64,000 bases of DNA from an uncultured Clostridium sp. (lineage in GTDB: Bacteria > Bacillota > Clostridia > TANB77 > CAG-508): NCBI GenBank assembly GCA_900555835.1, contig USMK01000001.1:1-64000 (forward strand), written 5' to 3'. A program made the translations under genes and the position numbers. Shown here piece after piece: positions 1 to 9,272 of the stretch (its first letter is position 1; each line of letters starts with the position of its first letter). Under the pieces are notes generated by a model. The model was not told the DNA's origin and did no database searches. It saw nothing but the letters and a program-made list of their open reading frames with translations.

Positions 1-1
1 A

Positions 2-385
2 ATAGAAATGTTTTGTGCATCATATAAAGCAACACATCCAACTAGATATATAGAGTGTGATAGTATGGATGAAAATGGGTATAAAGTAAAATGGAATATA
101 TATAGTAGCTATGATGATTATATAAGTGGATTAAGTCACAGTGAATTAGAAAATCTATATGTAATAAACGATTCAAACAAAGCTTATGGATACTGGCTCG
201 CTTCTCCGTCTGCCCGCAGCGACGACGGCGACTATTTGCTTAATGTGGACTACGACGACAGTATGAGCAACAACCACTATTACAGCAGCCTTCCGGGGTT
301 GCGTGCGCTAGTTTGTCTAAAATCTAATGTCCAATTAGTACCTACTGAAAATGAAAACACGTATGATTTAAATTTGACAAATTAG
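2..385 (+). CDS. C-terminal part of a C-type-lectin-fold-like protein (5' truncated)
   Basis: The frame is open to the left edge, so this is the end of a longer gene. The visible part contains YWLASPSA, then a run rich in Asp, Ser, Asn and Tyr, then GLRALVCLKS. This W-x-S...G-(V/L)-R-x-(V/L) layout is typical of the C-terminal formylglycine-generating-enzyme/C-type-lectin-like folds found in many secreted gut Clostridia proteins. The middle (about 195-315) is strikingly GC-rich, with GAC, AGC, AAC and TAC codons, while both flanks are AT-rich and use A/T-ending codons. That fits a diversity-generating-retroelement variable repeat, but no template repeat or reverse transcriptase is in the window. 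Function beyond likely ligand binding or surface display is unknown. Confidence 0.55.
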   Translation: MEMFCASYKATHPTRYIECDSMDENGYKVKWNIYSSYDDYISGLSHSELENLYVINDSNKAYGYWLASPSARSDDGDYLLNVDYDDSMSNNHYYSSLPGLRALVCLKSNVQLVPTENENTYDLNLTN

Positions 386-402
386 TAAAAAATAGAGAAA
401 GG

Positions 403-437
403 GAATGCCTAACAGGCCTTGTGTCTGTTAGGCATTC
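403..437 (+). terminator. Perfect 12-bp hairpin after the first gene
   Basis: GAATGCCTAACA (403-414) and TGTTAGGCATTC (426-437) are perfectly complementary around an 11-nt loop. There is no clear U-tract after it, so it may be an intrinsic terminator of modest strength or a structural element linked to the upstream gene. Confidence 0.5.
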
Positions 438-489
438 AATTGACAGAGGATAGTGTAGATCTTGTGAACTATTTTTTCCACACAAATTG

Positions 490-518
490 TTGATTTTTGC
501 TATATTTTATAATATAAT
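490..518 (+). promoter_or_regulatory. sigma-A promoter for alaS
   Basis: TTGATT (490-495) and TATAAT (513-518) are separated by 17 bp, and the alaS start lies 50 bp downstream. Confidence 0.65.
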
Positions 519-567
519 TTAACAATAATTTATGTGAATTGCGGTTTTGCAATGGAAAAGGGGAATT

Positions 568-2325
568 ATGAGAGCTATTGATATAAGAAATAAATATTTG
601 AATTTTTTTAAGAGCAAGGGGCATAGTGTTATTCCTAGTAGTCCGGTTATTCCAGAGAATGATCCTTCTGTTTTGTTTACTACTGCTGGAATGCAACCTT
701 TGGTTCCTTATTTGCTTGGAGAGAAGCACCCTGCTGGAAATATGTTAACTGATTATCAAAAATGTATTCGTACTGTTGATATTGACGAAGTTGGAGATAA
801 CAGACATTTAACATATTTTGAGATGCTTGGTAATTGGTCTCTTGGGGCATATTTTAAGGAAGAAGCTATTGCTATGAGCTTTGAGTTTTTGACAAAAGAA
901 CTAAATATTCCGGTTGAAAAGTTATCTGTTACTGTATTTGCGGGAGACGAGGACGCTCCAATGGATACTGTTGCTGAGCAAGCTTGGTTAAAAGCAGGTA
1001 TTCCAAGTGAAAGGATTTATCATTTCGGAAAGGACGATAACTGGTGGATTGCAGGAGAAGAAGGACCTTGTGGACCTGATACTGAAATGTTTTATGATAC
1101 AGGAAAAGAGCCTTGTTCAGACCATTGCGATCCTTCTTGCGGATGTGGTAAGTATGTAGAAATTTGGAATAATGTTTTTATGGAATATTACAAAGATAAA
1201 AATGGATATACAAAATTAAAGCAAAAAAATGTTGATACTGGTTTAGGTCTTGAAAGAATGACTATGTTATTACAAGGTAAAGAAACACCATTTGAAACAG
1301 AGCTATTTGTACCAACAATGGAAAAACTTCAAGAATTAGCTAAAATAGACGATATCAACAGCAGAAGAATAATATCAGACCACATTAGAAGCAGTATGAT
1401 GATTATTTGTGATGGAGGAGTTCCAAGCAATACCGATAGAGGATATATTTTAAGAAGATTAATAAGAAGATTAACAAGACATTTAAATAAATTAGGAATA
1501 TCAATTGAAGATTTCCAAGGAATTATAGATATAACAATTGACAACCTAAAAGAAATGTACCCAGAATTAGTTGAAAATAGAGAAAAAATACATAAAGTAA
1601 TATTAGAAGAACAACAAAAATTCATGCATACACTAGAAAATGGAGAAAGAGAATTCGAAAAAGCAGTAAAAAGAGCAAGAGAACAAGGAAAAGACAGAAT
1701 AGAAGGAGCTATTGTGTTTAAATTATATGAAACATATGGATTCCCACTTGAAATGACAATAGAACTTGCAAAAGAGCAAGGAATAGAAATTGATGTAACA
1801 GAGTTTGACAAACTATTTAAAGAGCATCAAGAAAAGTCTAAAATGGGTAGTGAAAATAAGTTTAAAGGTGGTCTAGCTGAACAAAATGAAACAACAATTG
1901 CATACCATACTGCAACGCATCTTTTACACAAAGCACTTCAAATTGTTTTAGGAGAGCATGCAACACAAAAGGGCTCAAATATTACAACAGAGAGATTAAG
2001 ATTTGACTTTGCACATCCACAAAAAGTTACAAAAGAGGAACTTGAAAAGGTTGAAAATATAGTAAATGAGCAAATTGCAAGAGATTTACCTGTAACTTGC
2101 GAAGAAATGACATTAGAAGAAGCAAAAAAATCAGGAGCAATGGGACTTTTTGAAAATAAATATGGAGATAAAGTAAAAGTCTATACAATAGGCGATTTCA
2201 GCAAAGAAATTTGCGGAGGACCTCATGTTACACATACAGGTGAACTTGGAAAATTCAAAATCAAAAAAGAAGAAGCAAGTTCAGCAGGAGTAAGAAGAAT
2301 AAAGGCTGTTTTAATAAAAGAATAG
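568..2325 (+). CDS. alaS: Alanine--tRNA ligase, short form without C-Ala domain
   Basis: Charges tRNA-Ala in the cytoplasm. The start is the ATG at 568 (MRAIDIRNKYLNFF), behind a GGGG ribosome binding site; an upstream in-frame ATG at 547 lacks one. Class II motifs are clear: YFEMLGNWSLGAYFKEE, then NVFMEYY and VDTGLGLERM, followed by the tRNA-recognition helices. The editing domain carries HTATH near residue 447 and CGGPH near residue 548, the two halves of the zinc/editing site. At 585 aa it stops right after the editing domain, whereas typical bacterial AlaRS is about 870 aa and ends in a coiled-coil DHHA1/C-Ala domain. No frameshift or further coding follows before the HIT gene, so this looks like a genuinely short enzyme. 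Confidence 0.93.
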   Translation: MRAIDIRNKYLNFFKSKGHSVIPSSPVIPENDPSVLFTTAGMQPLVPYLLGEKHPAGNMLTDYQKCIRTVDIDEVGDNRHLTYFEMLGNWSLGAYFKEEAIAMSFEFLTKELNIPVEKLSVTVFAGDEDAPMDTVAEQAWLKAGIPSERIYHFGKDDNWWIAGEEGPCGPDTEMFYDTGKEPCSDHCDPSCGCGKYVEIWNNVFMEYYKDKNGYTKLKQKNVDTGLGLERMTMLLQGKETPFETELFVPTMEKLQELAKIDDINSRRIISDHIRSSMMIICDGGVPSNTDRGYILRRLIRRLTRHLNKLGISIEDFQGIIDITIDNLKEMYPELVENREKIHKVILEEQQKFMHTLENGEREFEKAVKRAREQGKDRIEGAIVFKLYETYGFPLEMTIELAKEQGIEIDVTEFDKLFKEHQEKSKMGSENKFKGGLAEQNETTIAYHTATHLLHKALQIVLGEHATQKGSNITTERLRFDFAHPQKVTKEELEKVENIVNEQIARDLPVTCEEMTLEEAKKSGAMGLFENKYGDKVKVYTIGDFSKEICGGPHVTHTGELGKFKIKKEEASSAGVRRIKAVLIKE

Positions 2326-2363
2326 CAAGAACAAGCAGAAGAAAAATTTAATAAAAAGAGTAG

Positions 2364-2717
<354 letters not shown>

Positions 2718-2743
2718 TACTAATGGTACAAATTAAACAAATA

Positions 2744-2752
2744 TGTTATAAT
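2744..2752 (+). promoter_or_regulatory. Extended -10 promoter for the first sortase
   Basis: TGTTATAAT forms a TGn-TATAAT extended -10 element 32 bp before the start at 2784; the -35 region is weak. Confidence 0.5.
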
Positions 2753-2783
2753 TAATGTATAAGTGAATTTAAGGAGTATTTTT

Positions 2784-3465
2784 ATGGAGAAAAAATATGA
2801 TAATATATTAACTGTAATTTTAGTAATTGCAATTGCCGCAACATTAGTATTAACAGGATTTTGGATTTATGATACTTATACAAAAAACAAAGTAGACAAT
2901 GATGCATTAGCTGCAATAGAAGAATTTAATAATCAAATTGCACAAAATCAGCAAAATACAATTGAAGAACCAGAAGAAGAACCGACAGAAGAACCTACTC
3001 AGACAGAAGAAACACCGACTAACAATAATAACAGCAGTTCTGGGACAAATTCAAATTCAGGTTCAAAATATAAAAATTTTACAATATTAGGAGAAATACA
3101 AATACCAAAAACGAAAGTAAAATATCCAGTATTGCAAGAAATGACACCGAAAGCTCTAAATACAGCTGTTTCTAAGCTATATGGTCCTCGGACTAAATGA
3201 AGTTGGAAATACAGTAATAATAGGGCATAATAACAGAAATGGGCTATTTTTCTCAAACAATAAAAAATTAAATAATGGAGATTTAGTCTATATAACAGAT
3301 TTAAATGGAAGTACTGTAACATATGTAATCTATAACAAATATGAAACAACAGACACAGACACAGATTATATGACCAGAGATACCAATGGCGCAAGAGAGA
3401 TTTCTTTATCAACATGTACTGATAAGGGAGATAAAAGAATTATAATTTGGGCAAAAGAACAATAA
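2784..3465 (+). CDS. Sortase, expressed through a CGG +1 recoding site
   Basis: Membrane-anchored transpeptidase that attaches surface proteins to the envelope. It starts at ATG 2784 behind AAGGAG. An N-terminal transmembrane helix (about residues 9-30) and a Glu/Thr/Asn-rich linker precede the sortase domain. In frame 0 the protein ends at 3200, two codons after CGG at 3189-3191. Dropping the C restores YGP-GLNEVGNTVIIGHN, with the catalytic His (GHNNRNG), Cys (LSTC) and Arg (RIIIWAK) all in the +1 frame. The joined product is 226 aa, exactly the length of the intact paralogue 160 bp downstream. Without the shift all three catalytic residues are lost. It could be a pseudogene taken alone, but the window-wide CGG pattern argues for recoding. 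Confidence 0.82.
3189..3192 (+). other. CGGA +1 recoding site (sortase)
   Basis: In-frame CGG follows CCT, with an in-frame stop (TGA) two codons later. Reading GGA in the +1 frame gives the Gly found in the paralogue's YGPGLN. Confidence 0.85.
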
Positions 3466-3577
3466 ATATTAAATGAATTTGAAAAGCCAATTTAATATAA
3501 TAAGGGTAATATTTAAATTTAATAAAATAACAATAAGCGAAAAAAATGTAAAAAAGCTATGAAAAAAAATGAAATTA

Positions 3578-3586
3578 TGATATAAT
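3578..3586 (+). promoter_or_regulatory. Extended -10 promoter for the second sortase
   Basis: TGATATAAT (TGn-TATAAT) lies 39 bp before the start at 3625; no good -35 is visible. Confidence 0.5.
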
Positions 3587-3624
3587 AAAAGTGTACAGTG
3601 CAAAAGATAGAGGAGGGGTTGGAT

Positions 3625-4305
3625 ATGTTTGATAGTAAATATAGTGATATCTTAACCGTTGTATTAATTGTAGTAATAATTGCAATAATTGGTTTATTGG
3701 GTTTCTGGGCATATGATGTATATTCGAGAAATAGCACAAATAATCAAGCAGGAGAAGCAATAAACGAATTTGAAAATCAAGTAACAAATAGAAATAATAC
3801 AACTAAAAATAATAATACAGATGTGGGAATAGTAGAAAAACCAAATGTAAATGGAATAACAACAGAGACAAATACTGTAAATTCAGGAGGAACAACAAAA
3901 CAAACTTATAAAGGATTTGTAATGGTTGGATATATAGAAATTCCAAAAACAGGAATTAAATATCCAGTACTTGAAGAAGCTACAAAAAAATCAATTGAAG
4001 TTTCAGTTGCAATTCTTTATGGACCTGGATTGAACAAAGTTGGAAATACAGTAATTGAAGGACATAATTACAGAAATGGTATGTTTTTCTCCGATAATGC
4101 AAAAATATCTGTTGGTGATAAAATATACATAACAGACTTAAATGGAAACAAAGTAACATATATTGTATACAATACATATGAAACAACACCAGAAGATTCA
4201 GATTATATGTCAAGAGACACAAATGGAGCAATGGAAATAACATTATTAACATGTAATGATGATGTTTCAGGCAGAATTATAATTTGGGCAAGAGCAGAAC
4301 AATAA
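3625..4305 (+). CDS. Sortase (intact paralogue)
   Basis: A 226-aa membrane-anchored cysteine transpeptidase. The ATG at 3625 follows an AGGAGGGG site; an upstream GTG at 3598 lacks one. It has one N-terminal transmembrane helix, an Asn/Thr-rich spacer, then the sortase barrel with GHNYRNGMFF (catalytic His near 146), LLTCND (Cys near 210) and RIIIWAR (Arg near 217). It is a close tandem duplicate of the preceding sortase and provides the reference frame across that gene's CGG site. The motifs look class B/D-like, but I cannot assign a class or substrate, since no LPxTG-type substrate is visible in the window. Confidence 0.9.
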   Translation: MFDSKYSDILTVVLIVVIIAIIGLLGFWAYDVYSRNSTNNQAGEAINEFENQVTNRNNTTKNNNTDVGIVEKPNVNGITTETNTVNSGGTTKQTYKGFVMVGYIEIPKTGIKYPVLEEATKKSIEVSVAILYGPGLNKVGNTVIEGHNYRNGMFFSDNAKISVGDKIYITDLNGNKVTYIVYNTYETTPEDSDYMSRDTNGAMEITLLTCNDDVSGRIIIWARAEQ

Positions 4306-4341
4306 AAAATGAAAAAATAATTAAAAAATTCATAAAAAGTA

Positions 4342-4399
4342 TTGACAAGTATAATATAAATGGGTTAAAATAAATAACGGACTGGCAATTAAGTCCGTT
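4342..4399 (+). promoter_or_regulatory. Promoter and leader hairpin of the tRNA pair
   Basis: TTGACA (4342-4347) is followed after 17 bp by TTAAAA (4365-4370). Next comes an 8-bp perfect hairpin, AACGGACT/AGTCCGTT (4376-4383 with 4392-4399), ending 5 bp before tRNA-His. The -10 is weak, so this is a tentative promoter with a structured leader. Confidence 0.4.
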
Positions 4400-4404
4400 A
4401 TTTG

Positions 4405-4481
4405 GTGGATGTAGCGCAGTTGGTTAGAGCGCTAGTTTGTGGCACTAGAGGTCGTGGGTTCGAATCCCATCTTCCACCCCA
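4405..4481 (+). tRNA. tRNA-His (GTG)
   Basis: The cloverleaf has acceptor strand GTGGATG pairing CTTCCAC, anticodon stem CTAGT/ACTAG with loop TTGTGGC, and T-loop TTCGAAT. CCA is encoded at 4479-4481. G at 4404 can serve as the encoded G-1 opposite C73, a hallmark of tRNA-His. Confidence 0.95.
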
Positions 4482-4495
4482 CAAAACTAAATATG

Positions 4496-4643
4496 AAAAA
4501 GACCAATTATTTATTAATTAATATTAAATATTGGGGTGTAGCCAAGTGGTAAGGCACCAGACTTTGACTCTGGCATTTCGGCGGTTCGAATCCTCCCACC
4601 CCAGCCAATATCAAAATATTAATAGTAAATAGTTGGTCTTTTT
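4496..4643 (+). repeat. Inverted repeat enclosing tRNA-Gln, ending as a terminator
   Basis: AAAAAGACCAATTATTT (4496-4512) pairs with AAATAGTTGGTCTTTTT (4627-4643) with one mismatch, and shorter complementary AT segments continue inward to the acceptor stem. The right arm ends in a T-run, so the stem probably acts as the tRNA operon terminator while also enclosing tRNA-Gln for processing. Confidence 0.55.
4532..4607 (+). tRNA. tRNA-Gln (TTG)
   Basis: Acceptor TGGGGTG pairs with CACCCCA. Anticodon stem CCAGA/TCTGG surrounds loop CTTTGAC, giving anticodon TTG. T-loop TTCGAAT is present, followed by discriminator G and an encoded CCA at 4605-4607. Confidence 0.95.
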
Positions 4644-4722
4644 TCTAATATGTATTGAAAAACATAACAAAAATATGATAAGATATGACAAATAAAAAAT
4701 GTCTAAAAGGGGAACGAAAAAA

Positions 4723-6465
4723 ATGAATATTTTTAAGAAACTAAAAAATCTACGAAATAACGAACACATCTATATTATACTAATCATACTAATTGCCTTG
4801 ATTTTAAGTGCACCATTACTTACAAAAGGATTTTACTGGTCACATGATGGGGTATATCATATTTCTAGAAATTTTGCTACAAATACAGGAATTTTGGCAA
4901 AACAATTTCCGCCACTAATAATGTCAAGTTTTTGCAATAATTTTGGATATGGTTGGAATATATTCTATCCACCTCTTGAAACCTATATTAGTGGTGTATT
5001 TTCGCTTTTTACATCATCAATAGTACATGCAATGAAACTAACGATTATGCTTTCTATCATAGTATCTGGAATAGCAATGTTTAAGCTAATGAAAAAGATA
5101 ACTAAAAACAAAGATATGGCATTTATAACTGCAATTATATACATTACAGCACCTTATTTTATATCTGATATATATTGCAGAATGGCTATGGGAGAAGTTA
5201 TTGCGTATATGTTTTTTCCAATGCTATTCTATGGGTTATACGATATTTTCTATGACTCTGGAAAAGAAAACTATTTTCTTGCAATTGGAGCATTAGGAAT
5301 TGTTCTATCTCATAATATAAGTACATTGATGGCTGTAACAATTTCAGCAATATTTGTTATTTTAAATATAAAGAAACTATTTATGAAAGATACAAGAAAA
5401 AATATATGGAAGAATCTAATTATTAATGGTGCATTTATTATTCTAATTTCGTTATTTTTTTATGGCCCTTTATTAGAACACAAAATGGCAACAGATTATA
5501 CCGCTTTTGTAAAAGGTGCAAGTCGAGAAGCTTTTTTAGATCAAAGAGCATATCCGTCTCAATTAATATTTAGCCAAGCTAGACCAGAATGGGCTTATAA
5601 GTTAAGTGAAAACAAAATCAATGAAAATATGTCTTTGGAGATAGGCTTACCAATTATTGTAGCTTTACTATTTACACCAGTTGTTCTAAGAAAAATAGAT
5701 AAAAAATATAAATTACTATATATTGTAACATTATGTGTTGGGATTGCTTTTGGAATAATGGCAACAACAATCTTTCCGTGGGAGTGGTTTCCAAAAGTGC
5801 CTTCTGTAATACAATTTCCATGGAGATTTTTGCTAGTTTCTACTTTTACACTATCTATAATAGCAGGAGTAAATATTTATAAAAGCATAAGTGATTTAAA
5901 ATTAGAAACAATGTATATTTTAATTTTGGTAATACTAATGTACACTGGTCAATATATAACAAATTTAGTAAAATATGATACAGAATTTGATACATCTTAT
6001 TTATATATCGATGACAAGGTAAATGGCAACCAATGTGCAGCATATGAATATCTACCAGTAAAAGCAATCAATAATCTTGATTATATTTGTGAAAGAACAA
6101 ATGGAGCAATTGTATTATCTGGAAATGCTACAATAAAAGACGAAGAAAAAAACGGAAGCAATATGCACTTTACAATAGAAGGAGAAAAGTCAGAAGTAAC
6201 AGTTGAACTACCTTACATATACTACCTAGGATACAATGTATATGTAAACGGGCAAAAAGTAGAATATCAAGAATCAGACAATGGATTTATAATGATAAAT
6301 CTAACACTAGACGGAACCAAAACAATAGAACTAAATTACACCGGAACCAAACTAGAAAAAATTACATTTGTAATATCAATAGTAAGCTCATTAGGATTTA
6401 TAGCATATATAATTTATTGCAGAAAAAAACGCTCAATTTTTACCAAAAGACTTTCAAATTTCTGA
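4723..6465 (+). CDS. YfhO-like / 6-pyruvoyl-tetrahydropterin-synthase-related membrane protein
   Basis: A 580-aa polytopic membrane protein with roughly a dozen hydrophobic helices and an extracytoplasmic C-terminal beta-rich region before a last helix. The early motif KGFYWSHDGVYHISR and the loop FGYGWNIFYPPLE resemble the family annotated as 6-pyruvoyl-tetrahydropterin synthase-related or YfhO-like. These are GT-C-type glycosyltransferase relatives thought to modify cell-wall glycopolymers using lipid-linked sugars. I chose the ATG at 4723 because AAAGGGG lies about 10 nt upstream; the ATG at 4699 overlaps that site. It stands between the tRNAs and the PBP gene. The sugar donor and acceptor cannot be read from the sequence. 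Confidence 0.7.
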   Translation: MNIFKKLKNLRNNEHIYIILIILIALILSAPLLTKGFYWSHDGVYHISRNFATNTGILAKQFPPLIMSSFCNNFGYGWNIFYPPLETYISGVFSLFTSSIVHAMKLTIMLSIIVSGIAMFKLMKKITKNKDMAFITAIIYITAPYFISDIYCRMAMGEVIAYMFFPMLFYGLYDIFYDSGKENYFLAIGALGIVLSHNISTLMAVTISAIFVILNIKKLFMKDTRKNIWKNLIINGAFIILISLFFYGPLLEHKMATDYTAFVKGASREAFLDQRAYPSQLIFSQARPEWAYKLSENKINENMSLEIGLPIIVALLFTPVVLRKIDKKYKLLYIVTLCVGIAFGIMATTIFPWEWFPKVPSVIQFPWRFLLVSTFTLSIIAGVNIYKSISDLKLETMYILILVILMYTGQYITNLVKYDTEFDTSYLYIDDKVNGNQCAAYEYLPVKAINNLDYICERTNGAIVLSGNATIKDEEKNGSNMHFTIEGEKSEVTVELPYIYYLGYNVYVNGQKVEYQESDNGFIMINLTLDGTKTIELNYTGTKLEKITFVISIVSSLGFIAYIIYCRKKRSIFTKRLSNF

Positions 6466-6513
6466 TTTTTATAATATAATATTGATACTATAAATATTGC
6501 AAGGAGGCAATAA

Positions 6514-9225
6514 ATGAGTAATAATAAAAAGAAAAATAAGAAAGTATCAAACAAAGACACAGAAAATAAAAAGAAAAGGACTGCAAGCAATTCAGATGTT
6601 GACAATGAAAAAACAAAAAAAGTAAAAATACCAAACAATAAAAGGAAAAAAGCCAAAGGTGAAAAAACAAAGAAACCACACCCAAAATTAAAGCTAGCAT
6701 TAAAAATATTAGGAATTCTAATACTTATAGGAATTCTAGCAATAGCAGGAGTGGTAGCAGGTGTATTTTTTGGGCTATTTGGGGACGATTTTACGATAAC
6801 CAAGGAAGATCTTATAATTAGCACATCAAATAGTGTTGCTTTGGATAAAGACGAAAACGTAATAGCAACATTAGCAGGAGACGAAAAAAGAGAAATAATA
6901 ACCCTTTCAGATATGCCAAGCTATTTGCCAGAAGCCTTTATATCAATAGAAGACGAAAGATTTAGAGAGCATAAAGGAGTAGACATCCAGAGAACTGCAT
7001 ATGCAGCAGTAAAATACGTATTAAATGGTGGTTCATCTTCATTTGGAGGAAGTACTATAACACAACAATTAGTTAAAAATATAACAAAAGACAAAGAAGA
7101 TAGTGGAATAGCAGGTATAATAAGAAAATTAAAAGAATGGGTAAAAGCCTATAAAATAGAAGAAATTGCATCAAAAGACCAAATACTAGAAACGTATTTA
7201 AATATATTATCAATGGGTGGAGGAAGCAAAAATATCCACGGAGTACAGCTAGGAGCAAAATATTACTTTAATAAAGAAGTAAAAGATTTAAGTATAGAAG
7301 AATGTGCATATTTAGCAGGAATTAACCACGCCCCAAACACATACAATCCATTTAAAGAAGGGGACGAAGATGCTAAAAATGCAAAATCTGAAAAAATAAA
7401 GAAAAGAACAAAAACTGTACTTGCAAAAATGTATGAACTTAACAAAATATCAAAAGAAGAATATGACAATGCTGTAAGCAAAGTAGACGAAGGTTTGAAT
7501 TTTGAACAAGGCACAATAACAGAAAGTGTATATTCATATCATACAGATGCCATGATTACAGAAGTTGTAGAAGAATTAGCTGAGAAAAATGGCTGGGATA
7601 AAGACTTTGCTGAAACCAAATTAAAAAGTGGTGGATATATAATTTACACAACACAAGATACAGCATTGCAAAAACGTATGGAAGAAGAATTTGCTAAATT
7701 AAAATATTTAATGGCATCAAAGAAATATCCAGACGAACATACAGAAGCTGCAATGGCTGTTGTGCAAAATAATACTGGATATGTAGTTGGCGTTGTTGGT
7801 AGACTTGGCGAAAAAACAGCAAGAGGATATAATATAGCAACACAAGGTGGAAAGCAAACAGGTTCTGCGATGAAACCATTATCTGCAATAGCACCAGCAC
7901 TTGAAGCAAATTTAATAACTGCTGGAACAGTATTTGATGATGCTCCAACAACATTTAAAGGTATGAACAAGGATTGGCCAAAGAATTATGATAATACATT
8001 TAAAGGTCTTATGACAGTAAGATATACAATAGAAATATCTCACAATGTTGGACCAGTAGCAATTGTATCTGAACTAGGTCCAGAAAAAGCAGTAAAATTC
8101 TTGAAAGACATGAACTTTAAATCTGTTGACCCAAGCAAAGATGCAAATTTATCAATAGCATTAGGAGGTCTAACAGTAGGTGCAACACCTCTTGAAATGG
8201 CAGCAGGATATTCCATGATAGCAAATGGTGGAGAATATATAGAACCAACATTCTTTACAAAAGTCGTGGATTCAAAAGGAAATGTGGTATTAGAAACAAA
8301 ACAAGAAAGAAAAAGAATGATGTCTGAATCTAATGCATATATACTACAAAGCATTTTATTTCAAGTTGTTACAGGTTCAAGTGGTACAGCAAGATATTGT
8401 GCAATAAAGGGAATGGATGTTGGAGCTAAAACAGGTACAACAAATAGTGATTATGATAGATGGCTTTGCGGATTTACACCATATTATGCAGCAGCAACTT
8501 GGTATGGATATGAAAAACATAGTGAAACAATAAGATATAGAGGAAATCCTTCAAACCCAGCTGGTTCAATTTGGGATGCTGTTATGGAATTTGCACACAA
8601 AGATTTGGAGCCAAAAAGATTTAAAGTGCCAGATAATATTAAGAAAGTAACTATTTGTAAGGATTCTGGAATGTTAGCAGGGGATTATTGTAATGAAGAC
8701 CCAAGAGGAACAAGAACATATACCGAGGTCTATGTAAGTGGAACTGAACCAACTGAAAAATGTACGGTTCATACAAAAGCAAAAATTTGTGAAGTAGATG
8801 GAACAGTAAAACTTGCAAACGATAATTGCCCAAATCCAGTTGAAAGAGTATTTATAACAAGAAAAGATAGCGATAAATACGATTCTTGGAGAAAAACAGC
8901 AGATGCTTCATATATGTTACCAACTGAAACTTGTACAACACATACTAAAAAAGAGGAACCAGTAAACAATACCACGAATACAATAAATAATAACACCACA
9001 AATGCAACAAATAACACTACGAACAGTACTAATAATACAAAGAATAATACAACAAATAACTCTACTAATAATAACACAAATACCAACACTAGTACAAATA
9101 CAACAAACAATTCAACAACGAATAACACTAGTAGCAATACAGTACCACCAAATGAGAACAAAAATAACACTGGTGTAAACAATGCGATAAAAAATGCTAT
9201 AAATGAAATAAGTGGAAATAATTAA
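6514..9225 (+). CDS. Class A penicillin-binding protein (transglycosylase/transpeptidase)
   Basis: Bifunctional peptidoglycan synthase of 903 aa. A Lys-rich cytoplasmic tail (residues 1-65) and one transmembrane helix (about 67-92) lead into the GT51 domain, with EDERFREHKGVD (catalytic Glu) and GGSTITQQLVKN. The transpeptidase domain has SAMK (Ser near 451), SHN and KTGTT (Lys near 639). The C-terminus is a long Asn/Thr repeat tail (about residues 815-895), probably a flexible wall-spanning segment. The start at 6514 follows AAGGAGG. It is a standard PBP1a-type gene apart from the low-complexity tail. Confidence 0.95.
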   Translation: MSNNKKKNKKVSNKDTENKKKRTASNSDVDNEKTKKVKIPNNKRKKAKGEKTKKPHPKLKLALKILGILILIGILAIAGVVAGVFFGLFGDDFTITKEDLIISTSNSVALDKDENVIATLAGDEKREIITLSDMPSYLPEAFISIEDERFREHKGVDIQRTAYAAVKYVLNGGSSSFGGSTITQQLVKNITKDKEDSGIAGIIRKLKEWVKAYKIEEIASKDQILETYLNILSMGGGSKNIHGVQLGAKYYFNKEVKDLSIEECAYLAGINHAPNTYNPFKEGDEDAKNAKSEKIKKRTKTVLAKMYELNKISKEEYDNAVSKVDEGLNFEQGTITESVYSYHTDAMITEVVEELAEKNGWDKDFAETKLKSGGYIIYTTQDTALQKRMEEEFAKLKYLMASKKYPDEHTEAAMAVVQNNTGYVVGVVGRLGEKTARGYNIATQGGKQTGSAMKPLSAIAPALEANLITAGTVFDDAPTTFKGMNKDWPKNYDNTFKGLMTVRYTIEISHNVGPVAIVSELGPEKAVKFLKDMNFKSVDPSKDANLSIALGGLTVGATPLEMAAGYSMIANGGEYIEPTFFTKVVDSKGNVVLETKQERKRMMSESNAYILQSILFQVVTGSSGTARYCAIKGMDVGAKTGTTNSDYDRWLCGFTPYYAAATWYGYEKHSETIRYRGNPSNPAGSIWDAVMEFAHKDLEPKRFKVPDNIKKVTICKDSGMLAGDYCNEDPRGTRTYTEVYVSGTEPTEKCTVHTKAKICEVDGTVKLANDNCPNPVERVFITRKDSDKYDSWRKTADASYMLPTETCTTHTKKEEPVNNTTNTINNNTTNATNNTTNSTNNTKNNTTNNSTNNNTNTNTSTNTTNNSTTNNTSSNTVPPNENKNNTGVNNAIKNAINEISGNN

Positions 9226-9249
9226 AAAAAGGCACTATATGTGCCTTTT
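9226..9249 (+). terminator. Terminator after the PBP gene
   Basis: AAAAAGGCAC, loop TATAT, GTGCCTTTT: a compact GC stem with a T-run just after the stop codon. Confidence 0.8.
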
Positions 9250-9272
9250 GATATAAGAAGGGAGAAAAAACA

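Noticed and set aside
403..437. CRISPR repeat or array
   Set aside because: A single hairpin without repeated units or spacers; no cas genes anywhere in the window.
8769..9182. Long minus-strand open frame over the Asn/Thr tail of the PBP gene
   Set aside because: It is a low-complexity shadow of AAY/ACN codons (Leu/Val-rich on the other strand) with no RBS.
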